In this document: in pieces, positions 27,700 to 38,352 of the stretch
Numbering within the stretch: the first letter of the stretch is position 1
Layout: each line of letters starts with the position of its first letter
NCBI GenBank assembly: GCA_905221605.1
Contig: CAJNDS010000668.1
Location: 1,209,055 to 1,273,054 of the forward strand
Length of the DNA: 64,000 nucleotides
DNA from: Symbiodinium natans
Taxonomy: Eukaryota; Sar; Dinophyceae; Suessiales; Symbiodiniaceae
Direction of reading: 5' to 3'
Made by a program: the position numbers and the translations under genes
Notes under the pieces: generated by a model
Database searches by the model: none
What the model was told of the DNA's origin: nothing
What the model saw: the letters and a program-made list of their open reading frames with translations, nothing else

Positions 27700-27995
27700 C
27701 ATTACAGAAGACGCCTGTGCTCATTCTTGGAGGTTCAGTTGGTGGAGGGCCACCAAAAGGCCAACTACTCGGATAAAGATGACCACACTCGTTGAAAGCA
27801 TACACAAATCCACCAACATCAAGCGGATTCCGTGCAAAGTCCAGCTCACCGGGGCCCTGAGCTGCCCTCTGGGGTCCTAAGCTCACGTCCTCGCTTGGGA
27901 CTCTGCACAAAAGTAGTGGGCGCGAAGGGGGATGCAGCTCTTGGATATAAGGCCTCAGCCACGGACACGGCAAGTTTCAATCCTTCGAGCGTGAC
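27700..27995 (-). CDS. Two adjoining coding stretches, unknown protein
   Basis: The minus strand reads VTLEGLKLAVSVAEALYPRA and ASPFAPTTFVQSPKRG, then in a second frame ELDFARNPLDVGGFVYAFNE, CGHLYPSSWPFGGPPPTEPP and MSTGVFCND. The switch lies near 27885 at a GTGAGC, so a very short intron or an indel separates them. Aromatic and Gly-rich second part; no domain assigned. Confidence 0.55.
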
Positions 27996-28244
27996 CCGTC
28001 AGGCGTACTTTGACCCGGGGTGGGCCCCTCCACCCCCAATTCGGTTTAGGGTTTGGGGTTTGGGGTTTAGGGTTTAGGGTTTAGGGCATTCAGCTCTCTA
28101 GGATGGGGGGGAGTCCTAAGGCTGAATCCTGCTTGCTTAGGGTTTGGGGTTTAGGGTTTTAGGGTTTAGGGCTTAGGGTTTAGGGTTTGGGGCTTAGGGT
28201 GTGAGGTTTAGGGTTAGGGTTTAGGGTTTAGGGTTTAGGGTCTG

Positions 28245-28298
28245 CTTGCTGGGTCCCGCAATCCTCCATGGGCTCGGGGAAGCCTTGAAACCACGTTC
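28245..28298 (-). CDS. Small exon-like island
   Basis: Acceptor ATGCAG followed by G at 28298, ERGFKASPSPWRIAGPSKQ. Runs into a CCCTAAA tract without a clear GT donor. Confidence 0.35.
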
Positions 28299-28384
28299 CT
28301 GCATTTGGGGCTTCTGGCTTGGGGTTGAAGGTAGGCCCTAAACCCTAAACCCTAAACCGTAAACCCTAAACCCCCTAAACCCCA

Positions 28385-28505
28385 TCCCACATCGCGTCTG
28401 GGCCTTCATCCGGCGCTTCCGCAGCAGCGGCAGCGGCTGGAAGCCATGGTTGTACTCCATCGCGCACGCCGCCTTGAGGGCTTTTAGAAGCTTGTTGGGT
28501 GGGGG
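28385..28505 (-). CDS. Strong coding island, strand uncertain
   Basis: Minus: NKLLKALKAACAMEYNHGFQ then PLPLLRKRRMKAQTRCGMG. Plus: VWAFIRRFRSSGSGWKPWLY then SIAHAALRAFRSLLG. Both frames are GC-coded and stop-free; only homology or RNA evidence can decide. Confidence 0.4.
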
Positions 28506-28549
28506 GGGGCGGGGATTTCAGGGATTTGCTAGGCTTTAGGGTTTAGGGT

Positions 28550-29590
28550 TTAGGGTTTGGGGTTTGGGGTTTAGGGTGTAGGGTGTAGGGTTTAGGGTCT
28601 ATAGGATTCAAGGCTAAGGGGTTTTTACGGGCGTTCAGAGGTTGAGGGATTTCGGGATTTGTTTTAAAGGGCCCCTGGGAACTGTGGACATCATTTTGGG
28701 TTTGAAGGCTTGGGTGTAAGGAATAGTCCTTATTTAAGTAAAGAGCTCGGGGATTAGGATTCGAGGTTGAGGGGCACCCGAAACCCTGAACCCTACACCC
28801 TATGAACCCTAAACCCTAACCGCTATCTTCTTAACTTTGGGTTGAGGGCAGCATAGTAAATATGTATGGCGCTTTTGTTGCCCTTGACCATAAAGCTTCC
28901 TAGGGCTCTAGGAGGGCTCAGGGGCTCCGATGCTCGGAACCCCCAGAAAACGACACTACACTCTTAAATGATAACGGCAACCCTAGACTCTAAACCCTGA
29001 ACCCTAAATCCTCAACCCAAAACCCCAAAACCCCCAACACTAAACATCCCTAAACCCTAAAACACGAAAACCATGAAAACCCTGAAGCCCTAAAACATTC
29101 GGACCCCGGGCTCACCTCCCTCTCCTGTACAAACCCTTAAGCCCTTAAATACTTACTGGATCTCAGCAGGGCAGGAAGCAATTAGGTACCCAATATCCCC
29201 TCAGTATGTACCCCTTCAAGGATTACTACATTACATGGCACCTCATTTTCTCATTTCCTCTGGCAAGATTCAGGAAGTAAAGCCCTTGAGCCTTTTGAAG
29301 CCTTATGAAAGTTCAAGCACTAGGGCCTATAGGGTTCAGGGCGTATAAGATTGAGGGTTGGCTCTAAACCCTCAAAACCCCTAGACCCTGAATCCTGGGA
29401 GTTCTTGGGGGTGCTTACAGGGTTCGAGATATGGGCATTTCCCAACATAGGGGTACCCCTTCTATACCCCAAATAGTATAGAATCCCGTACAACTAAACC
29501 AGAGACCCTAAACTCTAAACTCTAAACCCTAAACCGTAAACCCTAAACCCCCCCAGGAAGGGTACCCCTTATTTCCATAAACCCCCTCAT
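28550..29590. other. No gene seen; telomere-like and dispersed-repeat remnants
   Basis: Scattered degenerate CCCTAAA/TTTAGGG words and fragments of the GTACCCCTT / CCCAAATAGTA repeat (29418-29490 and 29555-29575). No island with codon structure stood out. Confidence 0.5.
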
Positions 29591-29602
29591 ATAGGGCTCA
29601 AG

Positions 29603-29695
29603 GTCTTGTCACCGAGGTGCGCGAAGGGCTTCCAAGAAGAAACGCAGCACCGCACCATAGAGCACATCCTGCGTCTTGCTGGGAGGTCAGCAAGG
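29603..29695 (+). CDS. Exon-like island followed directly by a telomeric intron
   Basis: Acceptor CTCAAG followed by G at 29603, exactly 31 codons in phase 0 (VLSPRCAKGFQEETQHRTIE then HILRLAGRSAR), donor GTAAAC at 29696. The donor is fused to the CCCTAAA array at 29698-29803, so the intron would start GTAAACCCTAAACCC. Confidence 0.6.
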
Positions 29696-29697
29696 GT

Positions 29698-29803
29698 AAA
29701 CCCTAAACCCTAAACCCTAAACCCTAAACCCTAAACCCTAAACCCTAAACCCTAAACCCTAAACCTAAACCCTAAACCTAAACCCTAAACCCTAAACCCT
29801 AGG
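29698..29803. repeat. Interstitial telomeric block (CCCTAAA)n
   Basis: About 14 units with two CCTAAA hexamers, ending in a CCCTAGGG inversion point at 29798-29805 where orientation flips to TTTAGGG. Confidence 0.94.
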
Positions 29804-29809
29804 GTTTAG

Positions 29810-30560
29810 GGCTTATGCGCTGATGTAGGCAGTTCAACAGGGTTCGCCTTTTAAAAGAGAGCCCGAGAATGACCAATGTACCAAGCACCTTGTTACGCAA
29901 GGGACTATGCAGCAAGACCTAAATCCTGCAATAATACCGTACTTACTTTGGGGCCGTTTAGGTGAAAGCAACAGGATCCCTAGGGGAGGAGATCTGTAGC
30001 TTCGACTCCCTTAAGGTATGGCTACTTAAGTAGGCTACCAGTGGCCTGAGATAACGATCATCCTTATGTACCGGGAAACTCATGAACTTAGAACAGGTTG
30101 CCATGACAATGGACATCTTAAACACAAAGTTTGGTCTCCTTGTGGCGGTGACTTAACTTAAGCTGTTGGACTGCAGCCCTGCTTAGGGTTTTGGGTTTTG
30201 AGGTTTTGGGCTTGGAGTGCAAGAAAATTAGGGCCGCGGGGTGCTAGGCCTGGGATCAAGCTTAAGGATTTCACGTTGTGTTGTCGAGCTTTTGGGGGTC
30301 GGGTCAACCCTGAACCCTAATGCCTAAACCCCTATCAAACTGCGCAGCTCCTCAACCTAAGACAACGTAGCCCTGAACCCACCGTAAACGCCCTAAACCC
30401 CAACCCCTGTGTCCGGGTTTAGGGCTCAGTCTTTAAGGGTTTAGGGTTTAGGGAGAGAATCCCAATCCTCTGAACTCCCAGACCCTGCCACCTATTCCCA
30501 CTGATGCCCGAAACCCTCAGAAGCCCCTAAACCCTAAACCCCAAACCATAAACCCTAAAC
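29810..30560. other. No gene called
   Basis: Unique but weakly structured sequence at 29815-30180 (AT/GC mixed, stops in all frames at short intervals), then telomere-like words. Nothing supportable was identified. Confidence 0.4.
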
Positions 30561-30582
30561 CCGAAACCTTCAGAAGCCCTAC

Positions 30583-30654
30583 GGCCCTATCTGCCTCATC
30601 GAGGCCCACCCACATCTTCAGCCGCTGCAGCGCCTCGCATGGAAGGGTTGCGGG
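30583..30654 (-). CDS. Exon-like island, unknown protein
   Basis: CCTGAG acceptor, 24 codons in phase 0 (PATLPCEALQRLKMWVGLDE then ADRA), donor GTAGGG at 30582. Confidence 0.55.
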
Positions 30655-30955
30655 CTCAGGGGGTTTAGGGTTTAGGGTGTACGATATAGGGTTTAGGGTT
30701 TAGGGTTCTAGGGTTTTAGGGTTTTAGGGTTTTAGGGTTAGGGTTTTAGGGTTGAGGGTTTAGGGTTTTAGGGTTTCGGGTTGCAGGGTTGAAGTTTCAG
30801 GGTCTGGGCTCCCTCAAGCACTTAAACCCCAAACTTGGCTTTAAGGCTGAAGGCTTAGCCTTCGGGTCTAGGGTTTAGGGTTTAGGGTCCTTAGGGAAGA
30901 GTTTAGGGTTTGGAACCCCAAAACTCTGAACCCGAAATTGTAAGCGTGGATGCTG

Positions 30956-31145
30956 CACCTGGAGGTTCATGGGGAGTTCTTTAGTATAGCTCCCACACAA
31001 CTACTAACCCTACTTTCAAAAAACTACCCATGACTACTATCTGCTTAAGAACCCAAAAATGTAAAATGTTCTTCCTTATAAGGGCGGTATGATTATCTTT
31101 GATGTTTGGGGTTCCTAAGCAAACAGTAGATGAACCCCCAAGTAG
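30956..31145. mobile_element. Family A element split by a family D element
   Basis: CACCTGGAGGTTCATGGGG starts at the left. The right family A end is cut: CCCATGA at 31027-31033, then family D, then ATGAACCCCCAAGTA from 31130. See the nested element. Confidence 0.78.
31034..31129. mobile_element. Inverted-repeat element family D, ATGA duplication
   Basis: 96 bp, CTACTATCTGCTTAAGAACC at the left mirrored by GGTTCCTAAGCAAACAGTAG at the right. Flanked by ATGA at 31030-31033 and 31130-31133; deleting the element plus one ATGA restores the family A end. A second full copy lies at 40713-40835. Confidence 0.85.
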
Positions 31146-31149
31146 GCCA

Positions 31150-31220
31150 GTATGGGTTCCTCTGTCAGCTCTTGAGTTGTCCAACTGCGCCTGAACGACC
31201 GTGGCGCAACGCTCTCCTAG
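31150..31220 (-). CDS. Exon-like island, unknown protein
   Basis: The minus strand reads ERCATVVQAQLDNSRADRGT. Boundaries not fixed; a second frame (SVAPRSFRRSWTTQELTEEP) is also open. Confidence 0.35.
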
Positions 31221-31529
31221 ACCCCAAACCCCAAACCCCAAACCCTAAACCCTAAACCCCGCTCTAGAGACCCCAAACCCAAACCAACATCTCATTCGGC
31301 AATGTCGCCGTGCAAAGCCTTGCAACCCTGCATTGAAGCCCCAAACCTCTGCACACAACCCCCAAAACAGCTGAACCTCAGAGTTTAAGGTTGAGGGATT
31401 TATGGTTCAGCCACACATGACTTGATTTTGCACCTTCTACTCAAAAAAAACGTATTATACATATATATATATATATGTAATGCACACACACCCACACACA
31501 CACACACACTTATTCAGTCAGGCATCCCT

Positions 31530-31660
31530 CGAAAGGTCCCCAACTGCCAAGGCCAAAGGGAATGGCATCGGCATTCGTGCAGTGCAAGCTTCAGCTGGAT
31601 CTTTGAAGTTCTATTTTTTGCGTGGCAATTCCTCAGCACCATCTAGGTCACTAAGTCCTT
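31530..31660 (+). CDS. Exon-like island, unknown protein
   Basis: Plus strand open: AKAKGNGIGIRAVQASAGSL then KFYFLRGNSSAPS. Preceded by a CA-rich microsatellite (31480-31510) that could serve as an intron pyrimidine/purine tract. Confidence 0.38.
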
Positions 31661-32062
31661 GTTGAACAGGAGGCAAGTGATCAAACTTGCCAGAATAGAC
31701 TTATTTACTTATGTGCTTATACACACATGTATTTATATGTATGTTTCGCCGTAGGGATGTACTTCTAGTATCCCCAAAATGAAGCGTAACAAATATCTCG
31801 ACGCAGCGAAGTTTACCAGGAGCCCTGCATACACTCACCCAACAAAAAACAAACCAACAAATACAAAGCCCGACTTCGGATTAGATATATACACACACCA
31901 CTGCCTTTAAGCCCAATGCTTCAAATGGCTACCTCCATCCGAAGCTTCGGATAAAGGGTTTAGGTTTTAGGGTTTAGGGTTTAGGGTTTAGGGTTTAGGG
32001 TTTGGGGTTCAGGGTTTGGGATGGGTAACGGCTTAGGGTGCACCCAGAGCACCCTAAGCCAC

Positions 32063-32098
32063 CTCATCGGGCGTCTGGGTCAGCCAATCATGCAGCTC
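32063..32098 (-). CDS. 36-bp microexon
   Basis: Acceptor CGTCCAG followed by G at 32098, ELHDWLTQTPDE, donor GTGGCT at 32062. Confidence 0.45.
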
Positions 32099-32329
32099 CT
32101 GGACGCGATTCCCGAAACTCCCCTAGCCCTAAACCCTAAACCCTGAACCCTAAACCCTAGCCCTAAACCCTTAACCCTAAACCCTAAACCCTCAACCCTC
32201 AACCCTCAACCCTAAACCCTAAACCCTAAACTTATATGGCTTCTACCCATGAACCTCCAAGTACAGCGTAAACCCCCAAACCCGGAACACGGGCGATTAA
32301 GCCCATTCTTGATCAGCTTCAGGAGGTTT

Positions 32330-32376
32330 AGGGTTTAGGGTTTAGGGTTTAGGGTTTAGGGTTTAGGGTTTAGGGT
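32330..32376. repeat. Interstitial telomeric block (TTTAGGG)n
   Basis: Six to seven units. An opposite-orientation tract lies at 32120-32230. Confidence 0.93.
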
Positions 32377-33295
32377 TGAGGGTTTCGCCGTACCAGTACC
32401 TACTTTTTAGGGGGTATTACCCTTGTCAAACCTCTCTCTTTTTGAGGGGCTTTGTAGGCAAATTAACGATTCAGAACGCAGGGTCTAGGGTAAGAGGGCT
32501 TAAGGTCCGCACGCTCGAAAAAAATAAGGAGATGTTGGTTCAGCCCCTCCTAAACCTTAAGCCCTACACCCTTAACCCTGAACCCGAAACCCAAAACTCC
32601 CAAACCCCTCCACCCGAAACCCCCTTGGCCCTACAGCCCCAAGAAGCCACCAGGGAACCATGGGAGCCTAAGATGCCCCTCTTTTGCCCGACTTTGCCGC
32701 GCATAAAACACGCTGGCACGCGAGCTTTCGGGGCTGCCCAGGAACTCCAATACCCCATACCCCATGATGAAGGAATAAGGTTTAGAGTTTGGGGCTTCGG
32801 GCTTATGAGCCCCTTAACCAAGGGAAAGTCCTCTAAACACAAGGGGGTTTCTTATACAGTCTAAGGATCATTCCTTAATTTCGGGTGAAGGGTTTACCGG
32901 CTTACCACATAAGGGGTCCTAGCCAAGAAGGAATACCCCCCTAGCCCCCAACACCTCGCCCAAAAAGGGTCCCCCCGCCCCCCCTCCCCCCGCCCATGCT
33001 ACTTCAGGGGTAGTTCCTCGAGATGGAGGTATGCCAGGCTTACCAAGGTGTATCCTTAAGTCGAGGGGCATTGGGCTCCTAGGTTACCCTAGTTAGTGTT
33101 CCCCAAGTCTAGAATAAACCCTGCAAACACACCCAACCCCCAAGAAAAGAGGAACGGGGTACCACTGGGCTACCAAGAAGCAATAAACCCTAACCCGAAA
33201 CCCTAAACCCCAAACCCTAAACCCTTAACCCTAAACCCTAAACACCCTACGAGCACGACACCCCACCAAATGCGAACGCCAAGCTTTGACTTTAG

Positions 33296-33355
33296 GGAGG
33301 TGTGGAGCGCCTGCACGAAGCGCCAGCCTCAGAAGCTGCGCTGCATGGGGAGTTG
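33296..33355 (+). CDS. Exon-like island with stop
   Basis: The acceptor is the telomere-type word TTTAG followed by G at 33296: EVWSACTKRQPQKLRCMGS then TGA. Confidence 0.45.
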
Positions 33356-33882
33356 AAGTGAACTTGGGCTTTAGGGTTTAGGGTTTAGGGCTTCGGGCTT
33401 AGGGCTTAGGGCTTAGGGCTTAGGGCTTTGGGCTTAGGGCTTAGGGTTTAGCGTTTAGGGTTTTAGGGTTTAGATCTGAAGTAGCCTTGTAACTGTCCCA
33501 AACAAGGGGTCTTTTGGGGTGATTAGCTTACTCAATTCATAAGTTACCCGACTTAATAGCTCCTCGCTTAGTTCCCTGACCCTCCAAGTAGGGTTCGGGG
33601 GGGAGGTAGGGGCGGAAGGAGTTAGGGTTTAGGGTTTAGGGTTCAGGGTTTAGGGTTTATAGGGTTTAAGGCTTAGGGCTTCGGGTTTAGGGTATTGGGT
33701 TTACGGTTTAGGGTCCAGGGTTCCGCTTTCTCTTGACATCTTGGGGCTTCGGGCTTGGGATGGCCCCCAGGCCCAGAGCCCTAAGTCCTGCGGACCCTGA
33801 ACCCTGAACTCTCAGGACCCTTACAGACCGCCCGGTAGGGTTCGGGATATAGGGCTTTGGGGAAAAGAATCCCTAGGGCCCT

Positions 33883-33984
33883 ATTTTTGGAGGTTCATGG
33901 CTAGTTTATGAGTACGGTGATACGTACCCTACATAGGGGTTGTCAACAGAAGTACGTTTAACGCTAGCCATGAACCTCCAAGCA
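33883..33984. mobile_element. Family A element
   Basis: TTTTGGAGGTTCATGGCTAG at the left, CTAGCCATGAACCTCCAAG at the right, about 100 bp. Confidence 0.7.
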
Positions 33985-34158
33985 AACCCCAAACCCGTGA
34001 AAGCACTGTGAAGCCCCTGAACCACGACAAAAAAACCCTAAACCGAAACCCTAAACCCTAAACCCTAAACCCTGAACCCTGAACCCTGAACCCTGAACCC
34101 TACAAAAAAAAAAAAACATACCAAGCTACCCTTAGACCCGTGACGCCGCCCCTGGAGC

Positions 34159-34274
34159 ACTTGGCGGTTCATGGTACTTACTAACTGTACTTATAGCCCT
34201 ACTTATAATACCTCTGAAGGGCCCTATAGGGGTTACAGTTATGATTGGTTAGTAAGTACCATGAACCTTCAAGC
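34159..34274. mobile_element. Family A element (long form)
   Basis: ACTTGGCGGTTCATGGTACT at the left and AGTACCATGAACCTTCAAG at the right, with GGGCCCTATAGGGG in the centre. Confidence 0.72.
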
Positions 34275-34299
34275 AGGCAAGCAAACCCCCCTGCGGCCG

Positions 34300-34372
34300 C
34301 GGAGCAGAGCTCCACGAGCGGCAGCTTGGAGGCCGTGCTCTCCGAGATCGCCGCCAGGGCATTCCTTAAAGG
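34300..34372 (-). CDS. Exon-like island, strand uncertain
   Basis: Minus: NALAAISESTASKLPLVELC. Plus: SSTSGSLEAVLSEIAARAF after CAG. Both open. Confidence 0.38.
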
Positions 34373-34886
34373 GGTTTAGGGTTTGGGGTCTGGGGTTTAG
34401 GGTTTGGGGTTTTAGGGGTTTAGGGGCTTAGGGTTTAGGGTTTGGGGGTTTAGGGTTTGGGGTTTGGGGTCCCTACATTCCTTACGGGGTGTTGTGGTTG
34501 CCCGTTGGGGGCACCGAAGCTTGAGAGTTCATGCTATTCAAAATCGAATGGGTAATTTTTTGGGTAGCTTCTATTAGGGTTGAAAGCTTTAGGGCTTTAG
34601 GGTTTAGGGTCTAGGGTTTAATGTTTCTAGCTTTACGGATCACGAGGGCACATAAGTCACTCATCGCGGCTTAGGCTTCTTGTATGAAGGTCAAACCATG
34701 TCCCAGCCCCCCACCCAGCACCAAAAACCCAAACCGACAATCCGCTTGCACCCTATACCCAAAGCCCTAAGCACTGTCCTCTGAACCCTATCCCTGCACC
34801 CTAAACCCTGAACCCAAAACCCTAAACCCTAAACCCTAAACCCTAAACCCTAAACCTCCACCCACGACTCCCCTCAGGGTTTAGAC

Positions 34887-34954
34887 AAGGAGCCTCTCTT
34901 TCAGGATGTCCGCCATTCGACCGAAGTGAGTTCCCAGGGACTCCACCAAGGCGC
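34887..34954 (-). CDS. Exon-like island, unknown protein
   Basis: Acceptor GACTAG followed by G at 34954, two bases plus 22 codons (ALVESLGTHFGRMADILKER then LL), donor GTCTAA at 34886, which runs into TTTAGGG-like sequence. Confidence 0.6.
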
Positions 34955-35369
34955 CTAGTCATGTCTTATACCGGCAGTTGTAAGTAGGGTTTGGGGGGTT
35001 GGGGTTTAGGGCTTAGGAGCTTATACGTGGAGGTTCGTTTGGGGAGATAAAAGTAGGGTTATAGGTGCCCTATATGAGGTTGCAAGTACTGTCACCATAC
35101 TTACAACCCTGCCTGTAGCTCAGGTAGGGTTAAAGGACTTCGGGCTAGGGCTTGGGGGCTTCGGGGAAAAACTTCAGTGTGCTGCAGAGTCCGATCTCCG
35201 TAAACACGAAAACATCCCTTGCATCCCAAAGATGCATGAAACCCTAGGGTTTAGGGTTTAGGGTTTAGGGTTTAGGGTTTAGGGTTTCGGGTTTAGGTAT
35301 TCCTAAACCCTAGGCCCTAAATAACCCTAAATAACCCTGAACCCGAAACCCGCCAATGTCAAAGCCACG

Positions 35370-35408
35370 CCGCTCCATGAGATGATCAGTGTAGTGGCCA
35401 AACGAGGG
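35370..35408 (-). CDS. Small coding island without AG acceptor
   Basis: FGHYTDHLMERRGFDIGG followed by donor GTTTCG. Upstream on this strand only CCCTAAA-type repeats are found, which contain no AG, so either the acceptor is farther away or a telomeric tract replaced it. Confidence 0.42.
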
Positions 35409-35473
35409 TTCAGGGTTTAGGGTTTAGGGTTTAGGGTTTAGGGTTCATGACCGGTCCAGAAACCCAACTTCAG

Positions 35474-35519
35474 GGCGAACCACGGTATTTTCCTACGGGT
35501 GCAAGGGAGACCTTCGCAG
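35474..35519 (+). CDS. Exon-like island next to a family F element
   Basis: Acceptor ACTTCAG followed by G at 35474, GEPRYFPTGARETFA, donor GTTAAG at 35520. Nine bases later a family F element begins, so that element would sit inside the intron. Confidence 0.5.
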
Positions 35520-35528
35520 GTTAAGGGT

Positions 35529-35620
35529 CTTGGTAGCCCAGTAACCATATTGTAGGTTACTTTTATAAGTTGAGCCCAGAACTTTAAGAAACGCGTAAAG
35601 GGCACCACTGGGCTGCCAAG
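35529..35620. mobile_element. Inverted-repeat element family F
   Basis: CTTGGTAGCCCAGTAACCAT at the left and CACTGGGCTGCCAAG at the right, directly followed by a TTTAGGG block (35621-35690). Confidence 0.75.
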
Positions 35621-35696
35621 GGGTTTAGGGTTTAGGGTTTAGGGTTTAGGGTTTAGGGTTTAGGGTTTAGGGTCTAGGGTTTAGAGGTGCTGCTTC

Positions 35697-35756
35697 CTCC
35701 GTTTTCGGTTCCTGCGTGGCAATTATTGCAGGCCGGTTGGCTGCGACGACCCCAAT
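35697..35756 (+). CDS. Exon-like island, unknown protein
   Basis: The acceptor TTTAGAG followed by G comes from the telomeric tract. VLLPPFSVPAWQLLQAGWLR then RPQ (or GAASSVFGSCVAIIAGRLAA in another frame), donor GTGAAC at 35757. Confidence 0.42.
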
Positions 35757-36049
35757 GTGAACCTCTAAAGCACGGACAAACTAGCCGTAACAACGGCCTA
35801 TGGCCATAAAAAAGCCATAAAATGAAGCACTACACGCTCTCTCTCAAACCCTCTAAAGCTTCAAACCCTCAAACCCTAAAACTCCCCAACAAAAAAGGCT
35901 TAGGGTTTAGGGCTTCGGCCCAAAAATAGGGTTTAGGGTTTAGGGTTTAGGCTTTGTAATGTAGGGCGAGAACAATATCAGAAACCCTCAGCAACCCAGA
36001 GGTCGACCTGGGGGTCCCATGCATACTTATAAGCCCTATAAACCCTCGG

Positions 36050-36235
36050 TTTAGGGTTTAGGGTTTAGGGGTTTAGCGGTTTAGGGTTTAGGGGTTTAGG
36101 GGTTTAGGGGTTTAGGGGTTTAGGGGTTTAGGGTTTAGGGGCTTAGGGGTTTAGGGGTTTAGGGGTTTAGGGGCTTAGGGGTTTAGAGTTTAGGGGTTAG
36201 GGGTTTAGGGATTTGGGGTTTGGGGTTTAGGGTTT
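36050..36235. repeat. Telomere-derived octamer block (TTTAGGGG)n
   Basis: TTTAGGG passes into about 14 copies of TTTAGGGG, an 8-bp unit, then back. Confidence 0.93.
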
Positions 36236-36792
36236 AGGGCTTCGCAGGGCCAGCAGGCGACACCCCCCACAGCGTTCAGGGTTTTGGGACCTGCAGCAGG
36301 GACGAGGGTTCGTGGCTCCCAAAGTCCGATTCCTACGTGCTGTGAAGCAAGCTCAACAAACCTCCAGTGGCACACGGCCAAGAACTCTTGAAGAAAAGTT
36401 CAAACAAGCATAAACCCCAATACCCTAAACCCTCAGAGCCCCAAAAACTTTTCAGCCCAAGAACTACTATTAGCCGTGGGTCTCCAAATAGAAACCAACC
36501 AGACTGTCTAACATACTCCCGAAAGAGTGCTTCTAAACCCTATGGCTCAAGCCCTAACGACCCTCAGCCCTATATCCTCCACCCAACACCCAACACTCTT
36601 AACCCCTCGAACCCTGGGGCTTGGATTTGTTTCCTCCTATTTTTCCGTTTTTTCCTTATTTGTTTTCCGCTTTCTTGTCGGGGACCTCTTGGCTTCCCCC
36701 CTCTCTAGGAAAAAGCTACATACTACTTTCCGTAGGATTTCTTATGATGTAAGGATGGGTTTCAACAAGATTCATAGGTGTTTAAGGACGAT

Positions 36793-37690
36793 TTGCACGG
36801 CTTAAATAAAGCGGGGGGGGGGGGGGGGGGCAACACCCCCCATTTGACTAATGTGTTTTTTGGTTCCTTTTCTTGGTTTTTCGATGGGTTTCAGCCAGTT
36901 TCCTAGGCTTTGTTTGAAGCATGCTTTGCACGGGGTTGGGAGGGGGGGTCAGCCCCCCCCCCCCCCCATTTGCAACCACAATGCTCACACGATGGGTTTT
37001 TACAAGATGCATAGGCTTCGAAGCAAGCTTTGCACGGCTTAAAAGGAGCGGGGGGGTTGGGGGGGCGCAGCCCCCCCCATTTGCGACCACAATGCTCACA
37101 TGATGGGTTTCAACAAGGTTCACAGCCTTTGAAGCACGCTTTACACGGCTTAAAAGAAGCGGGGGGGGTTGGGGGGGCGCAGCCCCCCCCCCCCCCCCCC
37201 CCCCCCCCATTTGCAACCACAATGCTCACACGATGGGTTTCAACAAGATTCATAAGAATTGAAGCACGCCTAGCACGGCTTAACAAAAGCGGGGGGTTGA
37301 CCCTATTTGCAAACAAGATGCTCACATGATGGATTTCAAAAAGTTTCTTAGGCTTGGAAGCACGCTTTGCACGGCATTAAAAAAAAAAACGGGGGGTTTG
37401 GACAGGGCGGAGCCCCCCCAACCCGCTTCCCCATTGCAAACACAATGCTGACACGACGGGTTTCAGCAAGATTCACAGGCTTTGAAGCAGGGGGGGGGGT
37501 GGGGCAAGATTCATAGGCTTTGAAGCACGCCTTGCACGGCTCAAAAAAAGCGGGGGGGTTGGGTGGTGCAAACAATGCTCACATGATGGGTTTCAACCAG
37601 TTTCTTAGGCTTTGAAGCACGCTTTGCACGGCTTAAAAGAAGCGGGGGGGGGGGGGGGGGGTTGGGGAGGGGTGCCCATTTGCACCACCA
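36793..37690. repeat. Tandem array of ~120-bp unit with G/C hairpin
   Basis: Seven to eight degenerate units, each with GATGGGTTTCAACAAGATTC, GAAGCACGCTTTGCACGGCT and AAAAGAAGCGGGGGG, then GGGGGGCGCAGCCCCCCC in several copies, then CATTTGCAACCACAATGCTC. The G and C runs can pair into a strong hairpin in each unit. ORFs here are repeat artefacts. Confidence 0.9.
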
Positions 37691-37945
37691 TGCTGCTTGC
37701 TCGCTTGCTTGCTAGCTTGCCTGTTTCCGTGCTTGCTTGCTCGCTTGCTTGCTTGCATGCTTCCGTGCGTGCTCGCTTTCTTGCCTGCCTGCTCGCTTGC
37801 TCACTTGCTTGCTTCCGTGCTTGCTTGCTTTCTGGCTTGCTCACTCGCTTGCTTGTTTGCTTGCTTCCAAGCTTCCGTGCTTGCTTGCTTGCTTGCCTTT
37901 GTGTTTGCTTGCTTGCTTGCGTGCGTGCGTGCGTGCTTTCTTGAC
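37691..37945. repeat. GCTT-rich tetranucleotide repeat
   Basis: Degenerate (GCTT)n with GCTC, GCCT, GTGC and TTCC interruptions for 250 bp. Several long open frames arise because the unit lacks stops; they are not genes. Confidence 0.92.
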
Positions 37946-38025
37946 TACAGGCCACGGGGCCGGACAAAAAAAAAAAACAAGAAGGAAATAAAATAAGCAA
38001 AAAACACCGCTACCCGAACCCTGGA

Positions 38026-38262
38026 ACCCTAAACCCTAAACCCTAAAACCTATAACCCTCAACCCTAGAGCCCTAGAGCCCTAGAGCCCTAGAGCCCCAG
38101 AGCCCCAGAGCCCCAGAGCCCTGGAGCCCAAAAACCCTAAACCCTAAACCCTAAACCCTGAACCCTAAACCCTAAACCCTAAACCCCAAACCCTAAACCC
38201 TAAACCCCAAACCCCAAACCCTAAACCCTAAACCTAAACCCTAAATCCTAAACCCTGTCTTG
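38026..38262. repeat. Telomeric block with CCCTAGAG variant
   Basis: CCCTAAA units around a run of four CCCTAGAG and three CCCCAGAG octamers (38065-38120). Confidence 0.92.
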
Positions 38263-38275
38263 GGGCCCTGGCCGA

Positions 38276-38352
38276 CCATGGCCCTCGGCACCCGGGACTC
38301 TTCGTCCAAACCGGCCAGGATCTACAGCCACGGGCTGCGGGTACAGGGGGCC
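38276..38352 (-). CDS. Exon-like island, strand uncertain
   Basis: Minus: GTAG acceptor then ILAGLDEESRVPRAMVGQGP. Plus: TMALGTRDSSSKPARIYSHG then LR and donor GTACAG. Both convincing. Confidence 0.4.

Noticed and set aside
29594-29602. GGCTCAAG as a relic of the dinoflagellate spliced leader
   Set aside because: Only eight bases match and the upstream part of the leader is absent; the match is equally explained as an ordinary exon acceptor.
36848-37329. Several 60-124 residue ORFs
   Set aside because: They span the tandem ~120-bp array with G/C hairpins; frame continuity follows from the repeat.
37605-38000. 131-residue minus ORF and overlapping plus ORFs
   Set aside because: Products of the stop-free GCTT tetranucleotide repeat; low complexity with no unique sequence.
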